From Streptacidiphilus jiangxiensis (GTDB taxonomy: Bacteria > Actinomycetota > Actinomycetes > Streptomycetales > Streptomycetaceae): DNA of 64,000 nucleotides. Made by a program: the position numbers and the translations under genes. The notes beneath the pieces are model-generated. The model worked only from the letters and a program-made list of their open reading frames with translations. It searched no databases and was not told where the DNA came from. The stretch spans positions 62,001-126,000 of the forward strand of contig NZ_FOAZ01000010.1 of assembly GCF_900109465.1 (NCBI RefSeq). Direction: 5' to 3'. This document shows, one piece after another, positions 50,976 through 58,777 of this stretch. Each line of letters begins with the position of its first letter. The stretch's first letter is position 1.

Positions 50976-52769
50976 ATGAGGACCAGTGACGGTGGCGGCA
51001 GCTGGAGCCCGACCACCAACTTCGAGCAGTTCTCACATGCCCAGCTGTTCGACATGGTCAACGAGTCATCGCCCGCGAGCATCTCGTCGATCGCGAACAC
51101 GTTGAACTCGGCGAGCACTCAAATCCAGTCGATCGCAGACGACCTCAACACCCACATCAACCAGCTCCCGTGGGAGGGAACGGCCGCGGACTCGTTCCGC
51201 ACCTGGGGACGCCAGGTCGTGCAGGCCGTCGACGACCTCGCGATCTTCCACAACAACGCCGGACTCGCGGTCCAGACGGCGGGCGACACGCTCTCCTCCG
51301 TCAAGGCCGGCATGCCGCCCGTGCCGACCGCGGACATCAACCTCGTGCAGAACTACATGCAGCAGGAGAGCTGCAAGATTCCCAGCGGCCCGCCGACCGT
51401 GATCAAGGGACGAGTCCAGTCGCCCTCGTCCTGCCTGCCGTCCAAGCCGGAGGAGATTTCGCAGTCGGACGCCTACGCGGCGCAGGCCCGGGTCGACGCC
51501 GCGCACCAGGAAGCCGTCACCCAGATGGAGAAGCTGGGCGGCGCGTACAACGGTGCAACGCAGACGATGGACGTGAACACCGAGCCGCAGTTTCCCCCAC
51601 CACCGACGGGACTGATGCCCCCGCCCGGATCGGGACTCGACGGCTCAACCACCCGTTCGGGGTCGACTGGCAGCAGCAGTGGCGGTGCAGGCGTCACCGG
51701 TCCGTCCGGTCGCGGTGGTGGCGGCAGCATTGGACGCCAACCGGCCCAGGGACAGAGCGTGCATCGGAAAACTCCTACTCCGAGTCAGCCGGAAGGAGGA
51801 ACCGCCACGCTCCAAGGCATACACACGCCAACCTCGAGTCCAGGATCAGTCAAGACTCCGGGGCCGTCGGGTGAGTCCTCCCCCGGCCACAGCTCCAGCA
51901 GCAAGAGTGGCGGAACCCCGCCCCCCGGTGCCGGAACCGGAGTGCTCACTCCTCCTGCACGAGGTGGCAGCACCCGACGCGGCGGCATAGGGAAGGGTGA
52001 ACCACAGCCCAGCGACCACCCGGGCGAGCCAGGGACCGGTGGCGGCACGAGCCGTGGCGGAATCGGCGGAGCGAAGGCCGGCCGGCCCGGCGGCGAATCC
52101 GTCGACCGCAAGGCAGGCGTTCCCGGTGCGGAAGGCACGGCGGGCGGCTCGGGCACAACGCGCTCCGCGCTCCCCTCCGGGGAAGGCGGCGCAGTCCGTG
52201 CCGGCAGCAGTACTCCTGGTGAGGCCGCAAGTGGGACTGCCACCGGGTCGCCCACGGCCCGCGCCGGGCTTCCCAGTGAGGAAAGCGCAGGCGTCCGTTC
52301 CGGGACGGCAGAGACAGCCGGTGGGAGCGGCGGCCCCATGATGGGCGGGGGCATGGGCGGTCTCGGCCATGCCGGTAGCCGCAGCCGTGGCCGGTCGCGC
52401 CGCGCCCCCTACTACACCGAAGACGCGAAGACCTGGGCGACGGACTCAACCAGCAATCCACCCGTAGTGCCCGCTGGCACGGATGCGGGGGGCCGTAGCG
52501 GGGCCGCTGCCGAGGCGATCGGCGGAGAGGCGGCTGGAACTTCCACCGAGCGGCCGGAAGCGCCCACCGAGGCCGGCTCCGAAGTCCGCACTGCTGCCGG
52601 AGAAGGCGCGGTCGGTGCTACCGCCGGTGGGCCCGTGGTCGGCAGCATGGGTGGCCTCGGCCACGCTGTGAGCGGCAGTCGTCCCCGTGGGCGTCGAGGC
52701 TCCTACTACGCCGTGGACGAGGACCCGTGGACGTCAGGACCAGCCACCAATCCGGCCGTGATTGAGTAG
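50976..52769 (+). CDS. PPE/WXG100-like type VII substrate with long Gly/Ser/Pro-rich tail
   Basis: 597 residues. The N-terminal ~190 residues form a helical domain with the turn L-P-W-E-G-T-A-A-D-S-F (W-x-G near residues 66-68), typical of WXG100/PPE proteins. The remainder is low complexity, with repeats of G-G-x-G-R-G, S-G-E-G-G and two copies of a G-G-L-G-H-A-x-S-x-S-R/P-x-R-G-R module followed by S/A-Y-Y-x-x-D/E (about 455-480 and 560-585). There is no signal peptide. It is probably secreted by an ESX machine encoded elsewhere. The next gene is the mycosin that normally accompanies such machines. Confidence 0.85.
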   Translation: MRTSDGGGSWSPTTNFEQFSHAQLFDMVNESSPASISSIANTLNSASTQIQSIADDLNTHINQLPWEGTAADSFRTWGRQVVQAVDDLAIFHNNAGLAVQTAGDTLSSVKAGMPPVPTADINLVQNYMQQESCKIPSGPPTVIKGRVQSPSSCLPSKPEEISQSDAYAAQARVDAAHQEAVTQMEKLGGAYNGATQTMDVNTEPQFPPPPTGLMPPPGSGLDGSTTRSGSTGSSSGGAGVTGPSGRGGGGSIGRQPAQGQSVHRKTPTPSQPEGGTATLQGIHTPTSSPGSVKTPGPSGESSPGHSSSSKSGGTPPPGAGTGVLTPPARGGSTRRGGIGKGEPQPSDHPGEPGTGGGTSRGGIGGAKAGRPGGESVDRKAGVPGAEGTAGGSGTTRSALPSGEGGAVRAGSSTPGEAASGTATGSPTARAGLPSEESAGVRSGTAETAGGSGGPMMGGGMGGLGHAGSRSRGRSRRAPYYTEDAKTWATDSTSNPPVVPAGTDAGGRSGAAAEAIGGEAAGTSTERPEAPTEAGSEVRTAAGEGAVGATAGGPVVGSMGGLGHAVSGSRPRGRRGSYYAVDEDPWTSGPATNPAVIE

Positions 52770-52815
52770 GCCCCGCTCCCGGTAAGCGGTTCGCCAAGCA
52801 GAGAGCAGGAGTTTC

Positions 52816-54009
52816 ATGGCACGGGGATGGGTGGTCGCTCTTGCAGCGGCCGGTGCGCTGACGCTCGGGCTGGGCACCGCGGCCCAGCCCGCGTCCGCGG
52901 ACTCGGTCCGCGCCGGCGAGTGGTGGCTCGCACCTATGCACGCCACGCAGATGTGGCAGCAGACCAGAGGTGTGGGCATCACTGTTGCCGTGGTCGACAG
53001 CGGCGTCCAGGCCGATCACCCCGACCTGATCGGCCAGGTACTCCCAGGCAAGAACTTCTCGAACCTGCCCGGCGGGGCACAGACCGACACCGATGGCCAC
53101 GGCACCCGCATGGCCTCACTGATAAGTGGCACCGGAAATTCCGACAACGGCCAGGGAGCCATCGGTCTCGCGCCCGGGGTGAAGATCCTGCCGCTACGGA
53201 TCTGGAAGAGCGGATCGAACGAGGCCGACGCCAGTGCGATGTACTCGGTGCAATTGGCGACGGCGGTCAGGTATGCAGCCGACAGCGAGGCACAGATCAT
53301 CAACCTGTCCCAGGGCCAGGAGGAGGATGTCGCCAGTGTCCGCGAGGCGATCGCCTACGCCGAATCCAAGGGAAAGCTCGTCGTGGCGGCAGTCGGCAAC
53401 AGCGGGAACACGGGAAACCCGGTGAACTACCCGGCGGCCTACCCTGGCGTGCTCGGAGTGGCGGCAGTGAATGAGAGCATCAAGCCGACTGCCGAGTCCG
53501 AATACGGATCGCAGGTCGCGCTGGCAGCCCCCGGAGACAACATGGCCGACGCCTGCCCAAGTTCCACCGGTTACTGCACGAGCCATGGCACCAGCGACTC
53601 CACGGCGTTGGTGTCGGCGTCCGCCGCGCTCGTCTGGTCCCTGCACCGGGACTGGACCGCCGACCAAGTCATCCGGGTCCTCATCAATACCGCTGACGGT
53701 CAAGGAAAGTGGGACCCCCACTTCGGCTGGGGCGTCGTTCGCCCCCGCATCGCCTTGACGGACGCGGGGGACCCTGGGCCGGCGGACGTGAACCCTCTCC
53801 TTGCCGCGTCGGCGTCCGGCTCGGCGAGTCCGGTGGCGTCACAGTCCGCGCACGACAGCACCGCAAGCCCGGCCCCAGTGGCTGCGACACAGAACGCGAA
53901 GGACAGCGGGAACGGACTGCTGTACGCCGGGCTCGGGGGCGTCGCACTGCTCGCCGTGATCACCGGTATCGTCCTCGCGCTGCGCCGTCGTACTAGCGGT
54001 GGCATCTAG
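52816..54009 (+). CDS. mycP: Mycosin (MycP), membrane-anchored subtilisin of type VII secretion
   Basis: 397 residues: signal peptide (about 1-29, ending A-S-A-D), S8 protease domain (about 30-300) and one C-terminal transmembrane helix (about 372-392) with an Arg-rich cytoplasmic end. The catalytic triad is Asp in V-V-D-S-G (about 61), His in D-G-H-G-T (about 96) and Ser in S-H-G-T-S-D-S-T-A (about 261); the oxyanion Asn side is A-A-V-G-N-S-G-N. The nucleophile context is G-T-S-D-S-T where most subtilisins have G-T-S-M-A. Mycosins stabilise the ESX membrane complex and process substrates. The EccB/C/D/E core genes are not in this window. Confidence 0.92.
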   Translation: MARGWVVALAAAGALTLGLGTAAQPASADSVRAGEWWLAPMHATQMWQQTRGVGITVAVVDSGVQADHPDLIGQVLPGKNFSNLPGGAQTDTDGHGTRMASLISGTGNSDNGQGAIGLAPGVKILPLRIWKSGSNEADASAMYSVQLATAVRYAADSEAQIINLSQGQEEDVASVREAIAYAESKGKLVVAAVGNSGNTGNPVNYPAAYPGVLGVAAVNESIKPTAESEYGSQVALAAPGDNMADACPSSTGYCTSHGTSDSTALVSASAALVWSLHRDWTADQVIRVLINTADGQGKWDPHFGWGVVRPRIALTDAGDPGPADVNPLLAASASGSASPVASQSAHDSTASPAPVAATQNAKDSGNGLLYAGLGGVALLAVITGIVLALRRRTSGGI

Positions 54010-54971
54010 GCCAGTGGTTCGGGGGCAAACAGGAACAGGCGAACACCGAACGGCCCAAGCGCGTGGGACGATCGCCCAGCTCGCCATCTCGGCATCACTG
54101 TCGCGGAGTCAAGGAGTCCTGGACCGCCGACATGCCCTCGCGCGCAGGCGGCCGCATTGAATCTGCCCCCGGGTTAGCCGGTCCTGCGCTCGACCAGGCG
54201 CACGGTCAGCTGCGCAGGTCGCGACGTCGAGGTCGCCGACCCGATTGTGCGCCGCGGCAACTCCACAGTCGTGGAGACCAGTGTCAAGATGTGCCTGCGA
54301 GCCGGTCGGCGCGGGTGCCTGTTCGACAGCGTTCGGCAGCGAGGGCGGAGCGCATCCTCAGCGAACACACTGGCGAGACGAGCCCATGCGCCCAGCCGTC
54401 CGATCACAGGGCGGACTCCGCTGACGCAAGCTCAAAAATGCAAAGTCCAGCTCCCCGTCCACCATGGGTCTCCCCGCCCTGTCCAATCACGGACGGGATA
54501 CCCTCAGGAGGTACATAAGCGCACGCAGGTCATTGCGTGGATTTGCACAGCGTTGGGTGCCCCTACTCAATACCCGGGGAGCATGTGATCCCCTGTCTTC
54601 GCGCGCGGGGCGGCCAGCAGCGTCCCGTGGGTGTGCGCCGCGGCCTTCCAATGTACTTCTGCGGCAGGTGCTCGCCGACGTTCTCGCGTACTCGGTTCCT
54701 TCCGGCCTGGACGGGCCGTTGCGGCGCGCTGGGACGCGTACGTGACCGGTGGCGGCGCACATCCTGGGCGGGTCCAGGCGCGTTGTGTGTCCGGCCCGCC
54801 CAGGGCTCAACAGCTCAGCTTCGTCGGCGTCGGCCGGAGGCGGTAGGTGCGAAGGTCGCCTCGGATCTGCCGATGGGTGATGGCCGAGGCCAGTCTTTGC
54901 TGGAGGAACCCGCACATCTGGTTTCATCCGCCCCATCCTGTGCCCGCACTCCCTCCGCAGGCACAAAAAGA
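54010..54971. other. About 960 bp without a convincing gene
   Basis: Open frames on both strands are short, Arg/Pro/Ser-rich in the way random high-GC frames are, and lack ribosome sites or family resemblance. The stretch ends at the tRNA terminator hairpin. It is probably degenerate DNA at the border of the integration zone. Confidence 0.5.
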
Positions 54972-55005
54972 CCTGCGGCCCCATGATCACTCATGGGGCC
55001 GCAGG
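54972..55005 (-). terminator. Rho-independent terminator of the displaced tRNA-Lys 3' end
   Basis: A perfect 15-bp stem (CCTGCGGCCCCATGA and its complement) with a 4-nt loop, followed on the minus strand by CTTTTTG. It sits 6 nt beyond the tRNA fragment, exactly where a tRNA gene's own terminator would lie. Confidence 0.9.
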
Positions 55006-55010
55006 CTGTA

Positions 55011-55054
55011 GGTGCGCCGCCAGGGACTCGAACCCCGGACCCGCTGATTAAGAG
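55011..55054 (-). pseudogene. 3' half of a tRNA-Lys gene (anticodon loop to acceptor end), att-like copy 1
   Basis: On the minus strand the 44 nt begin CTCTTAATCAG (anticodon loop of tRNA-Lys with CTT), run through the T-arm GGGTTCGAGTCCC and end in GGCGGCGCACC. The 5' half (acceptor, D-arm and 5' anticodon stem) is absent: the sequence upstream is CTCGG instead of a complementary stem. This is the usual footprint of an element integrated at the tRNA anticodon loop. The tRNA's native terminator still follows, so this is the original chromosomal 3' end. Confidence 0.85.
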
Positions 55055-55210
55055 CCGAGCTAGATCATTTCCCGCTAGTACCAACACACTGCGAAGTGTG
55101 CCAATCTAGGTCAATCTGTCCATCTTTGACACGACCGCGAGTCCCGATGGCACCATCGGACGTCCATCGCGAATGGCGCCGTCACTCCCACCACGCTCCC
55201 GCCACCAGCC
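55011..55210. repeat. Direct repeat copy 1 (tRNA-Lys fragment plus element arm)
   Basis: Beyond the tRNA fragment about 155 bp are shared with 58364-58516: GAGCTxGATCATTTCCC, then ATCTGTCC, CTTTGACA, AGTCCCGATGGC, CATCGCGA and a closing TCCCACCACGCTC. Identity is clear but imperfect, so the copies come from related, not identical, insertions. Confidence 0.8.
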
Positions 55211-55240
55211 AGGATTTCGGCGGCGGTCCGACGCGGATCG

Positions 55241-56266
55241 CTATTGGACTTGAGGCGCGACCACAGCCTCGGGTTGCTGTCGCACAGCGCGCCACAACGA
55301 TGCCAGTTCAGGATCCATGTGGTAACTCGCAACACCGCCCGGCAGCCATTCGATGCTGACTGGCCAACGCTTCTGCGTGAAGCCGTTGGCAGGGTTCTTC
55401 AACCGCATGGTCAGCCCGGCGAGTTGCCCGCGCACGGCTCCCTTCGTGATCCCCGCTTCCTCTGCGATGTCCGCGACCCCCACATACCCCGGTTCCTCAG
55501 CGGCACAGAGATCGAGGAGGGCGAGTGTCGCGGAATTACTGGCGGCAGCGAGTCGGCGCAGGCCGCTCGCGTCCCAGGGAGCGCCTGGCTCGTCGTCGAC
55601 GACCGTGGCTGTCTCACTTCGTCGGCCTATCGTGAATTCTTCGACGTCGGGTACCGGGAAGAGGCGGCTGAAGGACACAACGACCCGCTTGTCGTCCAGC
55701 TGGTAGGGGCGGAACCTGATCAGCGACAGGTCCACTCCCTGTTCGTTGAGCCACACGACCGAGGCGGTGACCGAGGGCGGGAAGTCGGAGGCGATGAGGA
55801 CGATCCGCGGGTGGCGGATGGTCTCGGACGTGAGCAGGAACTCGGTCGTCAAGCGATCGAGGGCTGCGTCCGCATCGACGGTACGTCCTCGCTTCCCGAG
55901 ATGGGCCGCGTACAGCTCCGAGACGTCGTGGGGGGTCAGTCTGCTCACCATCGCGGCGTAGTTGATCGCCTGCATGTGGATGCTGTGCGGGGCCGCCTCG
56001 CGTTTCAGCTCGGCCACGATCAGGTGCCCGTCCGGGGCGATCGCCAGCAGGTCCAGGCGATCCAGGACGCGCTCGCCGTCGGCTGTCTGCCACCCGTCGT
56101 ACTCACAGGTGATGATTTCTACCCCTGGCCCCAGGATGCCGGGGTTGGCCAGGATCCACTCCTGTAGGTGCGCACGCTCCTGCAACGCCAGCTCCGGCAG
56201 CGAAGTCCGGTCGACCGGCACCGCGGAGCTGCCCTGGATGGTCAGGAGAACCTCGTCGTACACCAC
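55241..56266 (-). CDS. NucS-like PD-(D/E)XK nuclease with C-terminal winged helix
   Basis: 341 residues. The nuclease core has L-D-R-L-D-L-L-A-I-A-P-D-G (about 66-78) and V-A-E-L-K-R-E (about 83-89), giving the D...ExK signature of NucS/RecB-like nucleases. A helix follows with Q-A-I-N-Y-A-A (about 98). The C-terminal ~110 residues look like a winged helix (V-A-D-I-A-E-E-A-G-I-T-K-G-A-V-R near 275-290) and so may bind DNA. It is one of two genes inside the 3.3-kb segment bounded by tRNA-Lys remnants. Because it sits beside an Mrr-like enzyme, a defence role is more likely than housekeeping mismatch repair. Confidence 0.85.
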   Translation of the reverse strand: MVYDEVLLTIQGSSAVPVDRTSLPELALQERAHLQEWILANPGILGPGVEIITCEYDGWQTADGERVLDRLDLLAIAPDGHLIVAELKREAAPHSIHMQAINYAAMVSRLTPHDVSELYAAHLGKRGRTVDADAALDRLTTEFLLTSETIRHPRIVLIASDFPPSVTASVVWLNEQGVDLSLIRFRPYQLDDKRVVVSFSRLFPVPDVEEFTIGRRSETATVVDDEPGAPWDASGLRRLAAASNSATLALLDLCAAEEPGYVGVADIAEEAGITKGAVRGQLAGLTMRLKNPANGFTQKRWPVSIEWLPGGVASYHMDPELASLWRAVRQQPEAVVAPQVQ

Positions 56267-56330
56267 AAACTCCCGGTCTTCTTCCGCGCTTGCGCTGATG
56301 GGGGTTGATCAGGACCGGCCTTCGATCGGG

Positions 56331-57938
56331 TCACCTCGGGCCGAGGTGGCCGGACAGGCCGACTTCCTGGAGCAGTTCGACGAGCTGCGGGCCGTCGATG
56401 AGGGTGAGCCGTTTGTCGCGGGCGAACTCGTGGGAGCCGGGTCCGAAGCCTGCGGTGGTGACCAGGATGCCCTTCGCAGCTCCGTGGTGGTCGACGGTTC
56501 CCCACAGATCGCGCACGGCATCCGGGCTCACTGTGTTCCGATACCGCTTGGCCTGGATCACGATCTGACCGCCGGTGACCGGGTCCGGGTCGATCGCGAG
56601 GACGTCCACGCCTTGATCACCGCTTCTCTTGGTCGTGGTCACCTGCAGACCGCGGCGCCGGAAGAGTTCCGCGAGCAGTTCCTCGAATTCGATCGGGTCC
56701 ATGTCGAAGAGGTCGGTGTCCTCCTCGTGGTCGGTCCCTGATTCGGCCAAGGTCCCGCCAACGCTGTCGGGCTGTCGTCCTTGGCGAACGGCTTCAAGTC
56801 GGTCCGGCCGGCCCGAGAGCTGTCCGTGGAGCCCGTGCAGGCAACTCACTGCCTCAACGCGGTCCAGAGCCAGCGCGTTGAACTGGTCCCGACGGCAGGT
56901 CAGCGTCAGCAGGAACGTCTCCGACTCGTTGCCGGTGGCGGGGCTCAACGCCGTCACATAGCCGTTGAGAGCAATGGACTGGAGCACTCCTTGGTCGTCC
57001 GCCCGGAACAGGTCGGCAACCACACGCAGACCACTCTGGGCGAGGACCTCCCGGTGGAGGTTCCGGCGCTCCGTGGGCGGGCGGGAGATCTCGCTCTCGC
57101 GGTCATCGGTCTTGAAGTACCGGATCCGGGCGGTCTCCGGCACGATGTCCACGCTCGGCAGTTCCCAGTTGATCACGAGCTGTCGAGCTGTTGTGTCGTA
57201 AGCCAGGGCGAACTGGCAAGGAAAGCCGACGGGCCATGTACTCGCAGTGTGCAGGAGCGCCGCGGAGAAGTACTGGCGTACCGCCTCACCGTCGCCGGCA
57301 CCCACCTGACACCAGAGCGCATGCACCTCTGCGTCCCTGGCGGCGCTTCGACGCTGTTCTTCGGCAGCCCAGGTCGTGAACTGCTGGTGGTACTCGGAAA
57401 GGCGTCGCCAGCGGTCGGCTTCGGCCGCCTGGGCCTGCTGCCAGTCGTACTCGAAGCGAGCTCGGGCCTCGGCGACCTGAGCTTCATGCTGACGTTTCGC
57501 GCCGGGGCTGAGCGCCTGGAGTCCGCTCAGCGGGGGGACCTGGTAGTACCGACCGTCCGGCATGGCGATCGGACGCCCCAGGTGACCTGGGTCGAACGGC
57601 GGGATCTGGATGGGAGGGCACATCAGTTGCCACGAGAAGGCTGGGGCGGTGAGGCCCGTCTTCAGCACGGACCGAAGGTCGTGGACGAGGGCTTCGATGC
57701 CGCTGTTCCGTGTCGCGACCTCGGCCTCACGGGACTGCTGATAGGCGACCAGGGCGGCCTTCTGGCCACGTGCGGCCTCCCTCTGCGCCGCCCGATACGC
57801 CTGCTCCCGCGCCTGGGCTTGCTGACGCTGAGCTGCCGCGGCGGATCGCTGAGCAGCAGCCTGCTGCCGGCGCTGACGCTGTTGGTGGCGCTGGATCTCA
57901 GCGACGACTGATGCGAGCCCGGAACTACGACGCGCCAC
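56331..57938 (-). CDS. Mrr-family restriction endonuclease with coiled-coil N-terminus
   Basis: 535 residues from GTG 57938, chosen because GGAGGGGAG lies just upstream and the family opening A-R-R-S-S-G-L follows; the frame is open to an ATG at 58058. The N-terminus is a Gln/Ala/Arg-rich coiled coil (about 15-75), followed by a middle domain of unknown fold (about 100-370). The C-terminal Mrr catalytic domain (about 425-530) has F-E-E-L-L-A-E-L-F, then G-D-Q-G-V-D-V-L (catalytic Asp near 444) and Q-A-K-R-Y (about 462). Mrr enzymes cut modified DNA, so this protein may restrict methylated foreign DNA. The host's own C5 methylation at 37222-38568 would need to be tolerated. Confidence 0.9.
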   Translation of the reverse strand: MARRSSGLASVVAEIQRHQQRQRRQQAAAQRSAAAAQRQQAQAREQAYRAAQREAARGQKAALVAYQQSREAEVATRNSGIEALVHDLRSVLKTGLTAPAFSWQLMCPPIQIPPFDPGHLGRPIAMPDGRYYQVPPLSGLQALSPGAKRQHEAQVAEARARFEYDWQQAQAAEADRWRRLSEYHQQFTTWAAEEQRRSAARDAEVHALWCQVGAGDGEAVRQYFSAALLHTASTWPVGFPCQFALAYDTTARQLVINWELPSVDIVPETARIRYFKTDDRESEISRPPTERRNLHREVLAQSGLRVVADLFRADDQGVLQSIALNGYVTALSPATGNESETFLLTLTCRRDQFNALALDRVEAVSCLHGLHGQLSGRPDRLEAVRQGRQPDSVGGTLAESGTDHEEDTDLFDMDPIEFEELLAELFRRRGLQVTTTKRSGDQGVDVLAIDPDPVTGGQIVIQAKRYRNTVSPDAVRDLWGTVDHHGAAKGILVTTAGFGPGSHEFARDKRLTLIDGPQLVELLQEVGLSGHLGPR

Positions 57939-58265
57939 GTGCTCCCCTCCGGCAGAGACGTACGCCTGCCAAGTTTGGTGACAAGCGCCCACGACGGGCA
58001 GCATCGCAGGAACCCCACCCAGCTGCCGTGCCTGCCAGGATAGTGGCCATTCGTACAACAGTTGGGCGCACGGGAATCATGAAGGTGACCGCCCAACAGG
58101 TCAGTACCGGAGTGTCATTCCGGCAGCGCCGACCCTCCGTCGTCCCGGCGAGCCAGTCACGGATGCAGCTGCGCTCATCCGCGACGCTGAGCGCGTCGTC
58201 CCGGGCACCCACCGTCCACGGCGTCGCGAGTAGCCGCAACGGCCGGAACCGAACCGACGAAGCGA

Positions 58266-58307
58266 AAGGCGGCCCACCCGCGAAGGGTGAACCACCTTAT
58301 CCGCCTT
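58266..58307. terminator. Hairpin next to the second tRNA-Lys remnant
   Basis: Outer stem AAGGCGG/CCGCCTT and inner stem CACCC/GGGTG. It occupies the same relative place as the true tRNA terminator beside copy 1, but without sequence similarity or a T-run. Confidence 0.4.
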
Positions 58308-58320
58308 GCCATTTGAAGCC

Positions 58321-58363
58321 GGTGCGCCGCCAGGGACTCGAACCCCCGACCCGCTGACAAGAG
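58321..58363 (-). pseudogene. 3' half of a tRNA-Lys gene, att-like copy 2
   Basis: On the minus strand this reads CTCTTGTCAGCGGG, then the T-arm GGGTTCGAGTCCC and GGCGGCGCACC. It differs from copy 1 by a TA-to-G change at the anticodon-loop edge and one T-arm base. The 5' half is missing again. It is the second boundary of the 55.0-58.3 kb insert. Confidence 0.85.
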
Positions 58364-58516
58364 CCGAGCTGGATCATTTCCCAGTAGCACTAAAACACGG
58401 CGAAATTCACCGTTCTAGGCTGATCTGTCCGTCTTTGACAGGAGCGCCAGTCCCGATGGCGCCAACCGGCATCCATCGCGATCGGCCCCGTCGCTCCCAC
58501 CACGCTCTCACCACCT
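58321..58516. repeat. Direct repeat copy 2 (tRNA-Lys fragment plus element arm)
   Basis: Matches 55011-55210 in order and orientation. Together they bracket 3.3 kb, as expected for stacked integrations at one tRNA. No integrase or excisionase gene lies between them. Confidence 0.8.
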
Positions 58517-58534
58517 TGGGCACGGCACCCGGGT

Positions 58535-58777
58535 TCAGTCAGCTCGGGCCACAAGGAAATACTCCACTCGGTCCGCATCTGCAGTGATACCGAGCAGTTG
58601 CTCCATCTCCGGGATGCGGGACGGCGGGACGTCGAAGACCGATCCAACGAGGTCAGGATGGTCGCCCACCCATGCAGCCGCCGTGTCGATGTCGAAACTT
58701 TCCGGGAGTCGGTACTCCTCGGTGATCCATGGCTGCCCCTTCTCGGCAGCCTCGATCATCCAGATCACTTGACGCAT
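58535..58777 (-). CDS. Candidate immunity protein for the RHS toxin
   Basis: 80 residues from ATG 58777, overlapping the end of the RHS gene by 13 nt on the same strand. This is the standard position for an immunity gene. The protein is small and acidic (many Asp/Glu, e.g. D-I-D-T-A-A-A-W-V-G-D-H-P-D), suiting a partner for a basic RNase domain. It shows no visible similarity to the colicin E3 immunity protein, so it may be a different immunity family. Assignment rests on position, size and charge. Confidence 0.75.
   Translation of the reverse strand: MRQVIWMIEAAEKGQPWITEEYRLPESFDIDTAAAWVGDHPDLVGSVFDVPPSRIPEMEQLLGITADADRVEYFLVARAD

Noticed and set aside
54063-54990. Several short open frames in the gap after the mycosin gene
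   Set aside because: No ribosome sites, no family resemblance, and composition typical of random frames.
55011-55075. An intact tRNA-Lys gene
   Set aside because: Only the 3' half is present; the D-arm, 5' acceptor strand and 5' anticodon stem cannot be formed from the adjoining sequence.
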